Source: Mesorhizobium sophorae (lineage in GTDB: Bacteria > Pseudomonadota > Alphaproteobacteria > Rhizobiales > Rhizobiaceae). Taken from it: a DNA stretch of 64,000 nt. Under the pieces are notes generated by a model that made no database searches, was not told the origin of the DNA, and saw only the letters and a program-made list of their open reading frames with translations. Each line of letters opens with the position of its first letter. Position 1 is the first letter of the stretch. The stretch is taken from the NCBI RefSeq assembly GCF_002270415.1, contig NZ_NNRI01000012.1, positions 248,001-312,000 of the forward strand, given 5' to 3'. This document shows positions 17,318 to 24,369 of the stretch, piece by piece. Position numbers and translations under genes: made by a program.

Positions 17318-17687
17318 GGCTGCAGATATAAGGCGAATTCCCCAGGAACGTGCCGCCATTGCCCGGATTGTAAGAGGCCTTCACCGGCGCCGGCGTGCGC
17401 ACCTTGATCCGCGGCGGCGATGCAAAAGCGTAGGCTCTTTCAATGGTCCGCACCGCGCTCGTCATATAGACAAGTGGCTCGCTTCTGGACGAATGAGCGA
17501 TGAACATGGCGCTGACCGGCTGGACCGCGGGTTTGCTGCCAAGCGAGTGGACCACAGGCTTGACCGAGTTGGTCTTGGTTGCATCGACGCTCTGGCAACC
17601 CGAAACCATCGCGATCGCCACCGCAGCCACAATCATAAATGCACTGTTCTTGCCCGAGCGAAACGCGCCCATTGCGGAATTTTTCAT
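17271..17687 (-). CDS. Small lipoprotein with YICSPSGFGQ C-terminus
   Basis: 138 residues from the ATG at 17687 (AGGGGAC about eight bases upstream). The N-terminus has FMIVAAVAIAMVSGCQS, a lipobox ending at Cys, so it is probably a lipoprotein. The middle is low in features; the tail is GGTFLGNSPYICSPSGFGQR with a last Cys. The same tail is seen in the small gene at 14433-14639. The family is not one I can name. The 3' end overlaps the epimerase gene tail-to-tail by 47 bases. Confidence 0.7.
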   Translation of the reverse strand: MKNSAMGAFRSGKNSAFMIVAAVAIAMVSGCQSVDATKTNSVKPVVHSLGSKPAVQPVSAMFIAHSSRSEPLVYMTSAVRTIERAYAFASPPRIKVRTPAPVKASYNPGNGGTFLGNSPYICSPSGFGQRASCRPRYS

Positions 17688-18081
17688 TAGGTGTCCCCTG
17701 CCAAGGGCGCGTTGCGACATACTTTGCTTTCGTCGCTTTCACGCCGCGTAAGCGACTGCTCGCTACCACAAACGCAGGAACATTAGACTTCACTTATTAA
17801 AATTCATGAAAACCGAATGGTGAGCTTACCGTCTGGTCGTTCCGTCGGATTTTATTAAAATGCGATCAATCGGCAGTCGGCCCGCCAACGGCACTGGCCG
17901 AACGGCTTGAAGCTCCACGATAAGCGATTCGGCAACGCCTTGACAGGCACCGACAGGAGCATCCCTGCTCTCGACACAGAGACGGATCTGGATTGCTTTC
18001 TCGAGCTGTCAGGATGGGTGCCGGCGCGGGGTTGCGAAAATCACCGGGTGTGTCATGGCTCGTGCCAGGTGGCAGTTCCGC
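17688..18081. other. Intergenic region, nothing recognised
   Basis: 394 bases between the lipoprotein start and the end of the DUF995 gene. It should contain the lipoprotein promoter. The stretch 17785-17870 is AT-rich. I see no copy of the TTAACC/GGTTAA element and no supported gene. Confidence 0.4.
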
Positions 18082-18633
18082 TCAACCGCCGCTTTTGACC
18101 GGCGCTGGCTTCTGATCAGGGCTGATCATCTGACGCATCTTGTCGAAAGTCGCAGCGGTCGTGTCGCCGGATTTGAACTTGTCGTACTCCTGTCCGGGCT
18201 GCGCCGGCGACGCCTGGAAAACATACCAGGAACCGCTGGGATCCTTCATCTGGTATATCGTGCCGCCCAATCGGTGATGGCTGAAGCAGGTTCGCCCCTG
18301 CGAGCTACCAGCAAGCGTCTTCCATTTTGCATCCATGCATAATTTGCCATTCTTGGTGATCAACCACCTGCCCTGGCCGATCGTCGCATTCGCGCCGCCG
18401 GTCCAGGCGCGAAGTTGGCGCCCATCCTTGGCAAAATAGGCAGCACCGTTTTCCCAGATCCATGTGCGGTCGGCATAGAGGGGAAAAAGATCCGCCGGGG
18501 TGAGCGGCTCAGCCGCAGCGACCGCCGACAAATCAACCTCTTCGGCTGTCGCGGCGTTTGGGCCGCTGACCAACAGTGGCTGCGCAACAATCATCGTCAA
18601 CAGAAAGCGGCGGATCGACAGGATACCAACCAC
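18082..18633 (-). CDS. DUF995-family secreted protein
   Basis: 183 residues from a GTG at 18633 with GGAGGA nine bases upstream. Signal peptide through about residue 30 (LLTMIVAQPLLVSGPNAATA). The DUF995 body has LYADRTWIWENGAAYFAKDGRQLRAW, GRWLITKNGKLCMDAKW and RTCFSHHR, with the two Cys expected, then SWYVFQASP. The role is unknown; such proteins cluster with rhizobial polysaccharide genes. It lies 75 bases after the GT2 gene on the same strand, probably one transcript. A paralogue is at 22195-22713. Confidence 0.85.
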   Translation of the reverse strand: MVGILSIRRFLLTMIVAQPLLVSGPNAATAEEVDLSAVAAAEPLTPADLFPLYADRTWIWENGAAYFAKDGRQLRAWTGGANATIGQGRWLITKNGKLCMDAKWKTLAGSSQGRTCFSHHRLGGTIYQMKDPSGSWYVFQASPAQPGQEYDKFKSGDTTAATFDKMRQMISPDQKPAPVKSGG

Positions 18634-18708
18634 AGAAGTGATCCTCCAAATGACAACGGCTGAGGGTGAGACAGGGCGTGCCAGCGTACCATCTGTCGCT
18701 TCTGCCTG

Positions 18709-20586
18709 TCACCGCTTCTCGTTCCAGCCAGGGTCGAAGTAGAAGTTGCGGTCGCCGGTCTCGCCGCGGCCAGCGCCGGAAACGACGTAGGCGATCCTGA
18801 CGATGCGAACGCCACCGGCGCCCTGCTGCAGCCCATAGATGCCTTCCAGTCCGCGGTCGTAAAATCCCGCCGCTGGAACCGAGAGCGCAACACAGGCGAG
18901 CGATGCCTGCCAGGCGAGTTTCACACCATTGGCTCGCAACGAAATCCTGTTCTCGACGAGGTGCCTGGTGACGATCACAACCACAAGCAACCCGTAGATC
19001 AGCGCATTGAATGCGGCGAACCAGTAGAAGCCGGTGGAATTCGAAGGATGATCCACCAGAAGAACCGGCAAGGACGCACCAATCGCAAGCACCACATAAG
19101 GAACGATGACGCGCGCCGGCAGAATGTCCTTGGGGCCGCTGCCCTTGGGAGTAACGCGGAAATCGACGAAGGATTTGGTCAGATAGTCGCGGATCGACGA
19201 CAGCGTTCCGGCGAGCACCCATGGCCAACGCGCGAAGAACAGGAACAGCGTCCCTTCCCAGCTGAGCGTCTTGGCGGTGATCGGGCGCGAAAGCCCGAAC
19301 GCCTTCAACATCATCACGAGGACGATGAGGGCAATCGAGTTCGGCGCATAGTAGAACAGGAAGTCGACATACATCACGTTGGCGAAGTTCTGGCCCGAAC
19401 AGAGCGCGTAGATAGGCATGACGTACATCAGAAGCGCAAATGTGGCGAACAGCGGATACCACAGCTGGCAAAAAAGGAACTGGAATTTCAGACGCGGCGG
19501 CAGCTTGGAAAGGTAGCTGGGCGAGTATTCGAGCAAGATCGTCATCAGGCTCCGCGACCACTGGAATTCCTGCGTGACAAGATCGGCAAAGGTCTGCGGG
19601 CCATCGCCATGCGCGATGGCGTCGATGGCATGCACACCGCGCCATCCGGCCGCATTGATCAGCATCGACGTTGAATGGTCCTCGGCCAGTTCCGGGCCAA
19701 GACCACCCGCTTGCCTCAGCGCGGCGGTTCGCACGGCATAGTGCGAGCCGATGCAGAGCGGAGCCCCGCCGCCCGTATGGCCGGACTGCAAGGGACCGTG
19801 AAACATCCCTTCCGGAAACAGCCTGCCGCGCGCCGACCAGCTCTCGGCGGCATTGTTGTCGCAAATGCTCGGCGCCGAGACATAGCCAACCGCAGGATCT
19901 GCGAAGGGAAACAGGATTTCCCTCAGATAGGTTGGCGTCGGCACGTGGTCGGCATCCAACTGAGCGACGAAATCATAGCGCTCATAGCCATAATGATCGT
20001 AGAAAAATGCCAGGTTCCCCTCTTTGCAGCGCGTCCGGCGCGGCCACACCTTGCGATGATAATCTTCCCGGCCGCGTCGGGTCGAAATCATTACATTGTG
20101 GGCTTCGCACCAGGCGATCGTCTCCTCGGATGGGTCCTCGTCTGCCAGCCAGGTATCGTGTGGATAATCCTGCACCAGCATCGCTTCGAGCGTGCGCGCG
20201 ACCACTGCAAAAGGCTCGGACGGCGCCTTGGTGACCACCATCGCGACCCGCGAATGCTCAGGGATTGCGTGAAGTTTGGACGGCTTTTTCGACGCATGCA
20301 CGTTCAGGAGGAAGTACAACGGCATGAGTGTGAGCCATACCAGAATGAGCGTCGCGAATGCGTATGGCCCGACATGCTCGACGTGCTCGGGCTTCAGCCA
20401 CCAGAACCAGAAGAACCCGAGCGTGACGAACCAGAAGGCCAGGGCCAGTCTCAAGATCCATTGCTGGGTGGCCGACAGCACGGGCACCAGAAAAGGGCCC
20501 TTCCGCGCAGTGGCGACAGCCGTCTCAGGTCGCCGTGCCCGCCTGCTTGCATGGTCGACAATGCCTGCCTGAACGGAAGCACTCAT
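18709..20586 (-). CDS. Membrane glycosyltransferase family 2 (BcsA-like polysaccharide synthase)
   Basis: 625 residues from the ATG at 20586. Two N-terminal helices (about 43-63 and 76-95) precede the GT2 domain: a DAD at 211-213 (LDADHVPTP), the catalytic-base region LAEDHST at 300-306 and a Q-x2-Q-W motif QEFQWSRS at 339-346, then about five C-terminal membrane helices. This is the layout of processive beta-glycan synthases (BcsA, curdlan or hyaluronan synthases), which polymerise and export at once. The usual Q(Q/R)xRW is changed to QEFQW. No PilZ domain is visible at the C-terminus. Earlier TTG starts fall inside the promoter element. Confidence 0.88.
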   Translation of the reverse strand: MSASVQAGIVDHASRRARRPETAVATARKGPFLVPVLSATQQWILRLALAFWFVTLGFFWFWWLKPEHVEHVGPYAFATLILVWLTLMPLYFLLNVHASKKPSKLHAIPEHSRVAMVVTKAPSEPFAVVARTLEAMLVQDYPHDTWLADEDPSEETIAWCEAHNVMISTRRGREDYHRKVWPRRTRCKEGNLAFFYDHYGYERYDFVAQLDADHVPTPTYLREILFPFADPAVGYVSAPSICDNNAAESWSARGRLFPEGMFHGPLQSGHTGGGAPLCIGSHYAVRTAALRQAGGLGPELAEDHSTSMLINAAGWRGVHAIDAIAHGDGPQTFADLVTQEFQWSRSLMTILLEYSPSYLSKLPPRLKFQFLFCQLWYPLFATFALLMYVMPIYALCSGQNFANVMYVDFLFYYAPNSIALIVLVMMLKAFGLSRPITAKTLSWEGTLFLFFARWPWVLAGTLSSIRDYLTKSFVDFRVTPKGSGPKDILPARVIVPYVVLAIGASLPVLLVDHPSNSTGFYWFAAFNALIYGLLVVVIVTRHLVENRISLRANGVKLAWQASLACVALSVPAAGFYDRGLEGIYGLQQGAGGVRIVRIAYVVSGAGRGETGDRNFYFDPGWNEKR

Positions 20587-20675
20587 ACACTTACCCGCCG
20601 CCACTTTGGGCTCTCCGCCGACAGATGGCTGAAAGCTCTCAAATCCCGGCGACAGAATCAGTCCGCGCTTTGTTA

Positions 20676-20725
20676 GAGTCAACTAAATTAAGCGTTCGTT
20701 AACCATGGTTCTTGAGATCTGGTTA
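20676..20725 (-). promoter_or_regulatory. Conserved promoter element C, upstream of the GT2 gene
   Basis: Read on the minus strand: TTAACC (20725-20720), 16 bases, GGTTAA (20703-20698), with the box TTAA-N7-TTAA at 20687-20701, then TTGACT as -35 at 20681-20676. A candidate -10 (GATTCT) lies 17 bases further. On the plus strand TTAACCAT is at 20698-20705. From TAATT to TTGACT it is identical over 14 bases to element A. Confidence 0.78.
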
Positions 20726-20861
20726 ACCTAACACCTTGAATCGGGAAGGGAATAACCGCGACCGACGCAGCCCAGCAATGACGAGCCGGCAAAGTTTTCT
20801 TGTGTCGGAAGTTTGCTGTGGGGCCGAGGCTTTCCGGTCGCGAGCAGGCTCGAGAGCAGCG

Positions 20862-20912
20862 TTAACCATGTTGTGAAAGACAGGGTTAAGCAACCGTTAA
20901 TTGCGCTTGACT
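20862..20912 (+). promoter_or_regulatory. Conserved promoter element B, upstream of the GH26-like gene
   Basis: TTAACCAT at 20862-20869, GGTTAA at 20884-20889 (28 bases outer to outer, as in A and C), TTAA-N7-TTAA at 20886-20900, and -35 TTGACT at 20907-20912 with CTTAAT 17 bases on. The start codon is at 21211, so the leader is about 270 bases. The remaining parts of 20587-21210 contain no supported gene. Confidence 0.78.
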
Positions 20913-21210
20913 CCTGGCCGCGACCGCCTCTTAATTTAGCCTGGGATGATATATCGGGATATTGGGCGCGAATTTGTGAGTATCGCGGCGAACCTTCTCT
21001 CTATAGCGCGTCTATGTCGGCGCCCTGAGAGATAGATAATCGTTTGGTGGGCTCTGTGCGAAGGTTCGTACACCCGCCTATGGTCGCTTAGAAATCCCGC
21101 GGATTCCACCAGTATTGCCGATCGGTTGGGTAGTCGCGTCGATCAAGCATCGGCGCGCACGGGCGAGGCTTCAACTTCCGCAGGATGTTGAAGCTATGGG
21201 AGTATCAAAC

Positions 21211-22134
21211 ATGAAACACACCACAACAAATGCACTTGCGATCGCGCTTGTATTGGGCGCAAGCGTCGCGTTCCCCACTGCGGGAGGCGCTGGCTCAGTG
21301 GCCACGACCGACCCCGTTCAGACGAGCAGCGCCGCGTCGGCGTTCGGATCCTATGATCCCTACGGAGACTTCAGCGCCGACAAGAGCGCCAGCATCGAAG
21401 AGTTATTCCTGCCCTGGGAAGACGTCGACCTGGCGAGCCTTCCCCTGGCCGACGCCTATGCCCTTCAGCGAAACCGGTCGCTGTTGATCACCATCGAGCC
21501 GTGGACCTGGTCGAAGGACTGGCGCATCACTCCGACCGAACTGCGCAACGGCATATTGAGCGGCAAGTATGACGCCAACATGCAGGCAATCTGCAATCTG
21601 GTGGGCGCCATGAAGAGCCCGGTAACCATTCGCTGGGCGCAGGAAATGGAGGACAAGAACGGCCGCTTCACCTGGGCCAACTGGGCTCCCAAGGACTGGA
21701 TCGCCGCTTACAAGCGCGAGGTCGATATCTGCCGCAAGGCTGCCCCCGCCGCCAAATATATGTGGTCACCCAAAGGCGAAGAGGGTCTGGAAAAATACTA
21801 TCCCGGCGACGACTACGTCGACGTCATCGGCCTGTCGGTGTTCGGCCTGCAGAAAAAGGACAACAACGAGACCGGTCACGACCGGACGTTCGCCGAGGCG
21901 CTCAAGCCCGGCTATGACCGCGTCGCGGGCTTCAACAAGCCGGTCGTGGTGGCGGAGCTCGGCTATGTCGGGAAGCAGGAATATGTCTCGAAATGGGAAA
22001 TCGATTCCCGCAAGTCCTATTCTGAATTTCCGGCCCTGACCTCGGTCGTCTACTTCAACCAGAAGGAAGTGTGGCCGTGGCTGGGTGGCTATGGACTGCC
22101 CGATTGGAGGGTTACCCAGCATATCTTGCCCTAG
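21211..22134 (+). CDS. Secreted GH26-like glycoside hydrolase
   Basis: 307 residues from the ATG at 21211 (GGGAG nine bases upstream; an ATG at 21196 is also possible). Signal peptide NALAIALVLGASVAFPTAGG. The body is a TIM-barrel glycosidase: TIEPWTW near 95, acid/base candidate Glu145 in TIRWAQEMED, DVIGLSVFG near 204 and nucleophile candidate Glu249 in VVVAELGYVG. The spacing of the two Glu fits GH26 (beta-mannanase, lichenase, xylanase). It may trim or edit the polymer made by the nearby GT2 enzyme, as glycanases do in cellulose loci (inference). Followed after 60 bases by a DUF995 gene. Confidence 0.82.
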   Translation: MKHTTTNALAIALVLGASVAFPTAGGAGSVATTDPVQTSSAASAFGSYDPYGDFSADKSASIEELFLPWEDVDLASLPLADAYALQRNRSLLITIEPWTWSKDWRITPTELRNGILSGKYDANMQAICNLVGAMKSPVTIRWAQEMEDKNGRFTWANWAPKDWIAAYKREVDICRKAAPAAKYMWSPKGEEGLEKYYPGDDYVDVIGLSVFGLQKKDNNETGHDRTFAEALKPGYDRVAGFNKPVVVAELGYVGKQEYVSKWEIDSRKSYSEFPALTSVVYFNQKEVWPWLGGYGLPDWRVTQHILP

Positions 22135-22194
22135 GGGGTGCTGTACCGGGTGTGGTGCAAAACTGGGCGTGGCGTAAAATAGTGGGGTAGGGTC

Positions 22195-22713
22195 GTGAAA
22201 CGAGTATTGGGGAATTGTATCGGAACGGCGCTTGCCTGTTCCATCGGTGTCTTTGCCTTCCAGCTTCCCGCGGCAGCGATGACAGCGGCGCAGGTCGCCG
22301 AAATGGCGAGCCAAGCGGAGGCGGTGCCCGATGCGGGTATCTACCAGATGTACCAGAACCGTTCGTGGCTCTGGGGTCAAAACGGTGCCGGATTTTTTGC
22401 CGTGCAGCGCCGTCAATTCAGCGCCTGGACCTCGGACAAGGGCAAACTGGGCTACGGCGACGGCATCTGGTTCCTCCCCGGAGGAGGCAAGCTGTGCTTC
22501 CGCGCAAAATGGCATGGAGCAGGAGGTGACTCCGACGCCCTCACCTGTTTCGAGCATCGCCAGGCCGGCAGGGTGGTTTACCAGCGCAAGATTCCGGATG
22601 GCGACTGGTACGTTTTCAGGAGCTCGGATCGCAACATGGCGGACGAGTTCATGAAAGTAAAATACGGCGACTACGCCACCTGGAAACAAAACCGGATCAA
22701 GGCAAGGCCGTAG
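22195..22713 (+). CDS. DUF995-family secreted protein
   Basis: 172 residues from a GTG at 22195. Signal peptide to about residue 28 (TALACSIGVFAFQLPAAA). Shared with the 18082 paralogue: MYQNRSWLWGQNGAGFFAVQ, GIWFLPGGGKLCFRAKW, ALTCFEHR and DWYVFRSS. Same-strand neighbour of the glycosidase, 60 bases apart, so likely one unit under element B. Function unknown. Confidence 0.85.
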   Translation: MKRVLGNCIGTALACSIGVFAFQLPAAAMTAAQVAEMASQAEAVPDAGIYQMYQNRSWLWGQNGAGFFAVQRRQFSAWTSDKGKLGYGDGIWFLPGGGKLCFRAKWHGAGGDSDALTCFEHRQAGRVVYQRKIPDGDWYVFRSSDRNMADEFMKVKYGDYATWKQNRIKARP

Positions 22714-22734
22714 ATAGGGTCAAGCGCGACAAGC

Positions 22735-22860
22735 CGATGATAGCTTCGCCATAGCGGTCGCCGACGTGTCGTCATGTCGGCGTTCTAGCAATCGATCAGC
22801 CTGCCATATGGGCGCCGAGCGGCATGCGCCACAAACGCTGCTGTCTTCGCCTGCCCCACT
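22735..22860 (-). pseudogene. Decayed fragment of a second pepA (leucyl aminopeptidase)
   Basis: About 125 bases align with the pepA segment 24535-24658 in the same orientation at roughly 80% by eye, for example GGCGCCGAGCGGCATGCGCC (22811-22830) and AATCGATCAGC. Relative to pepA it has a one-base insertion, a one-base deletion and an in-frame TAG where pepA has the Lys codon of DSKNADM. A weaker match GATGGCGCCGGT at 22877-22888 may continue it after a deletion. It cannot code. The rest of 22714-23288 holds no supported gene. Confidence 0.75.
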
Positions 22861-23288
22861 GCAGACATAGCACTCGATGGCGCCGGTGGCGGTTTCCCAC
22901 TGGCCACGGCCGCGCCCCTACCTTCGTCGAACACACGCGACGTCACGAATGCAGCCGGTACGGCGCGCGCCGGTCCCAGCGATCTTCATCCGCATTCTCA
23001 GCCCGCTGCGCGGGTTGGTGCATATTGACCTAAAAGCGGTCGGCGCCAGATGATAACAGGTACCGCTTATCCACAACCGGAACGGGAAAATGTACGCCGT
23101 CTCTACAAGAAATCGTTGCCGTCCTTACAGGTTGTAAGTATACTCGCACCGCTTGGGACAAGAGGGGCGACTTTCTTTGGGTATCTACGGGATGGCCTGC
23201 GCCAACTGAGGATCTGGCTTGCGGTAGATTGCTCTTTGTGTCCGCGATTCTAGTCATTTAATTCTCCCGTTCCTCTTTGTGGTGGTTT

Positions 23289-23864
23289 ATGGGCAATCCT
23301 TTCTCGCGCCTTATTTCTTCGATTTTTGGAGGTTTTCGCACGGTAGGGGATGAACCTGACGGTCGCTCGATCAGCGCCGTTTGGCCTCCCGACCTCAAAT
23401 TCCTTTTCATCGAGCCCTCTGGCAAGGATGTGGCCGAGGCGCTGGATGGCTGGAAATGGATCGGGCTGGATGGCCTTGAGCCAACCGCTGTTTCGGCCTT
23501 CGGCGATATCTTTTTCCGTGCCTCAGACGGATCGATCCATCTCCTCGACACGATCACGGGCCGACTGAGGCCGGTGTCCGCAAACTGGGATGAATTTTCG
23601 GCGTTGGTGCAGAACGCCGATAGCCAGGACGACTTGCTGCTCGCCGGTCTTGTTAAAGCGGCGCGCAAGAACGGATTGATCCTGAAGGCCGGCCAATGCT
23701 ACGACTTTAAAACGCCGCCAGTGCTTGGTGGCGAAATGAGCGTCGAGCAGACGCAGGCAACCTTTTTCGTGGTGAAGGTGCATATTGCGGGGCAGATCCA
23801 CGGGAAGATAAAAGATCTTCCTCCCGGCACGAAAATCAACAAGGTAACGATCAGCAACGGCTAA
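23289..23864 (+). CDS. Orphan T6SS immunity protein Tdi1-like (GAD-like/DUF1851)
   Basis: 191 residues from the ATG at 23289. The C-terminal part YDFKTPPVLGGEMSVEQTQA and AGQIHGKIKDLPPGTKI matches the DUF1851/Tdi1 C-terminal domain, and the N-terminal half (WKWIGLDGLEPTAVSAFGDIFFRASDG) fits the GAD-like domain that precedes it. Tdi1 neutralises a type VI DNase toxin in Agrobacterium. No toxin, VgrG, PAAR or Hcp gene is nearby. Composition is slightly less GC-rich than the neighbours, and it sits between a pepA remnant and holC, which fits acquisition. Confidence 0.78.
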   Translation: MGNPFSRLISSIFGGFRTVGDEPDGRSISAVWPPDLKFLFIEPSGKDVAEALDGWKWIGLDGLEPTAVSAFGDIFFRASDGSIHLLDTITGRLRPVSANWDEFSALVQNADSQDDLLLAGLVKAARKNGLILKAGQCYDFKTPPVLGGEMSVEQTQATFFVVKVHIAGQIHGKIKDLPPGTKINKVTISNG

Positions 23865-23870
23865 CGCCGC

Positions 23871-23912
23871 CTACGCCTTGCGCTCCCAGCGCTACGCCTT
23901 GCGCTCCCAGCG
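23871..23912. repeat. 21-bp tandem duplication at the 3' end of holC
   Basis: CTACGCCTTGCGCTCCCAGC plus G occurs twice in a row (23871-23891 and 23892-23912). Read in the holC direction it repeats the last six codons and stop (RWERKA-stop), so the second copy is untranslated. Confidence 0.9.
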
Positions 23913-24341
23913 CCGGTCCGGCGTCTGCTGCCAGTAGGTGACGGCGTGGCCGGCGTCCTTCATCGTCTTCCAGTGCCCTCGAGCCGCCTCGACCTGGGCG
24001 GCATCGTGGCCGTCAAACAGGAACACCGCACGTTCGTAGCCGCCAAGCTCGGGCGGCATGGCGCCATCGACCAGGAAGCGGATTTTTGCCTCGTTGAGAT
24101 TGCCGTCGCCGGTGGTCAACAGGATCGGCTGTTCACCGGGATAGGCCTCACGATCGGTTGCATGCGCGAGGAACGAATCGTCGCGAAATGTCCAAAGATG
24201 CTGGTCGAGCGCATCGCGGCGTTCCTCGGTGCCGGTCTGCACCACGGCGCGCCAGCCACGGTCGATGCTGCGCTCCAGGAGGCCGGGCAGTGCATCCTCC
24301 AGCGTCGATTCGGTCAGGTGGTAGAACAGGACGTCGGCCAT
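23892..24341 (-). CDS. holC: DNA polymerase III subunit chi
   Basis: 149 residues. Chi links the clamp loader (through psi) to SSB. The N-terminus ADVLFYHLTESTLEDALPGLLE, the LWTFRDDSFLAHA segment and GYERAVFLFDGHD match HolC. It lies 28 bases after pepA on the same strand, the pairing found across Proteobacteria. A duplicated 21-mer covers its stop. Confidence 0.93.
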   Translation of the reverse strand: MADVLFYHLTESTLEDALPGLLERSIDRGWRAVVQTGTEERRDALDQHLWTFRDDSFLAHATDREAYPGEQPILLTTGDGNLNEAKIRFLVDGAMPPELGGYERAVFLFDGHDAAQVEAARGHWKTMKDAGHAVTYWQQTPDRRWERKA

Positions 24342-24369
24342 CGCCTCAGCCTATACCGGATGAACCCGG

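Noticed and set aside
20587..20682. N-terminal extension of the GT2 gene from TTG at 20682
   Set aside because: That TTG is part of the TTGACT -35 of the conserved promoter element, so it cannot be the start.
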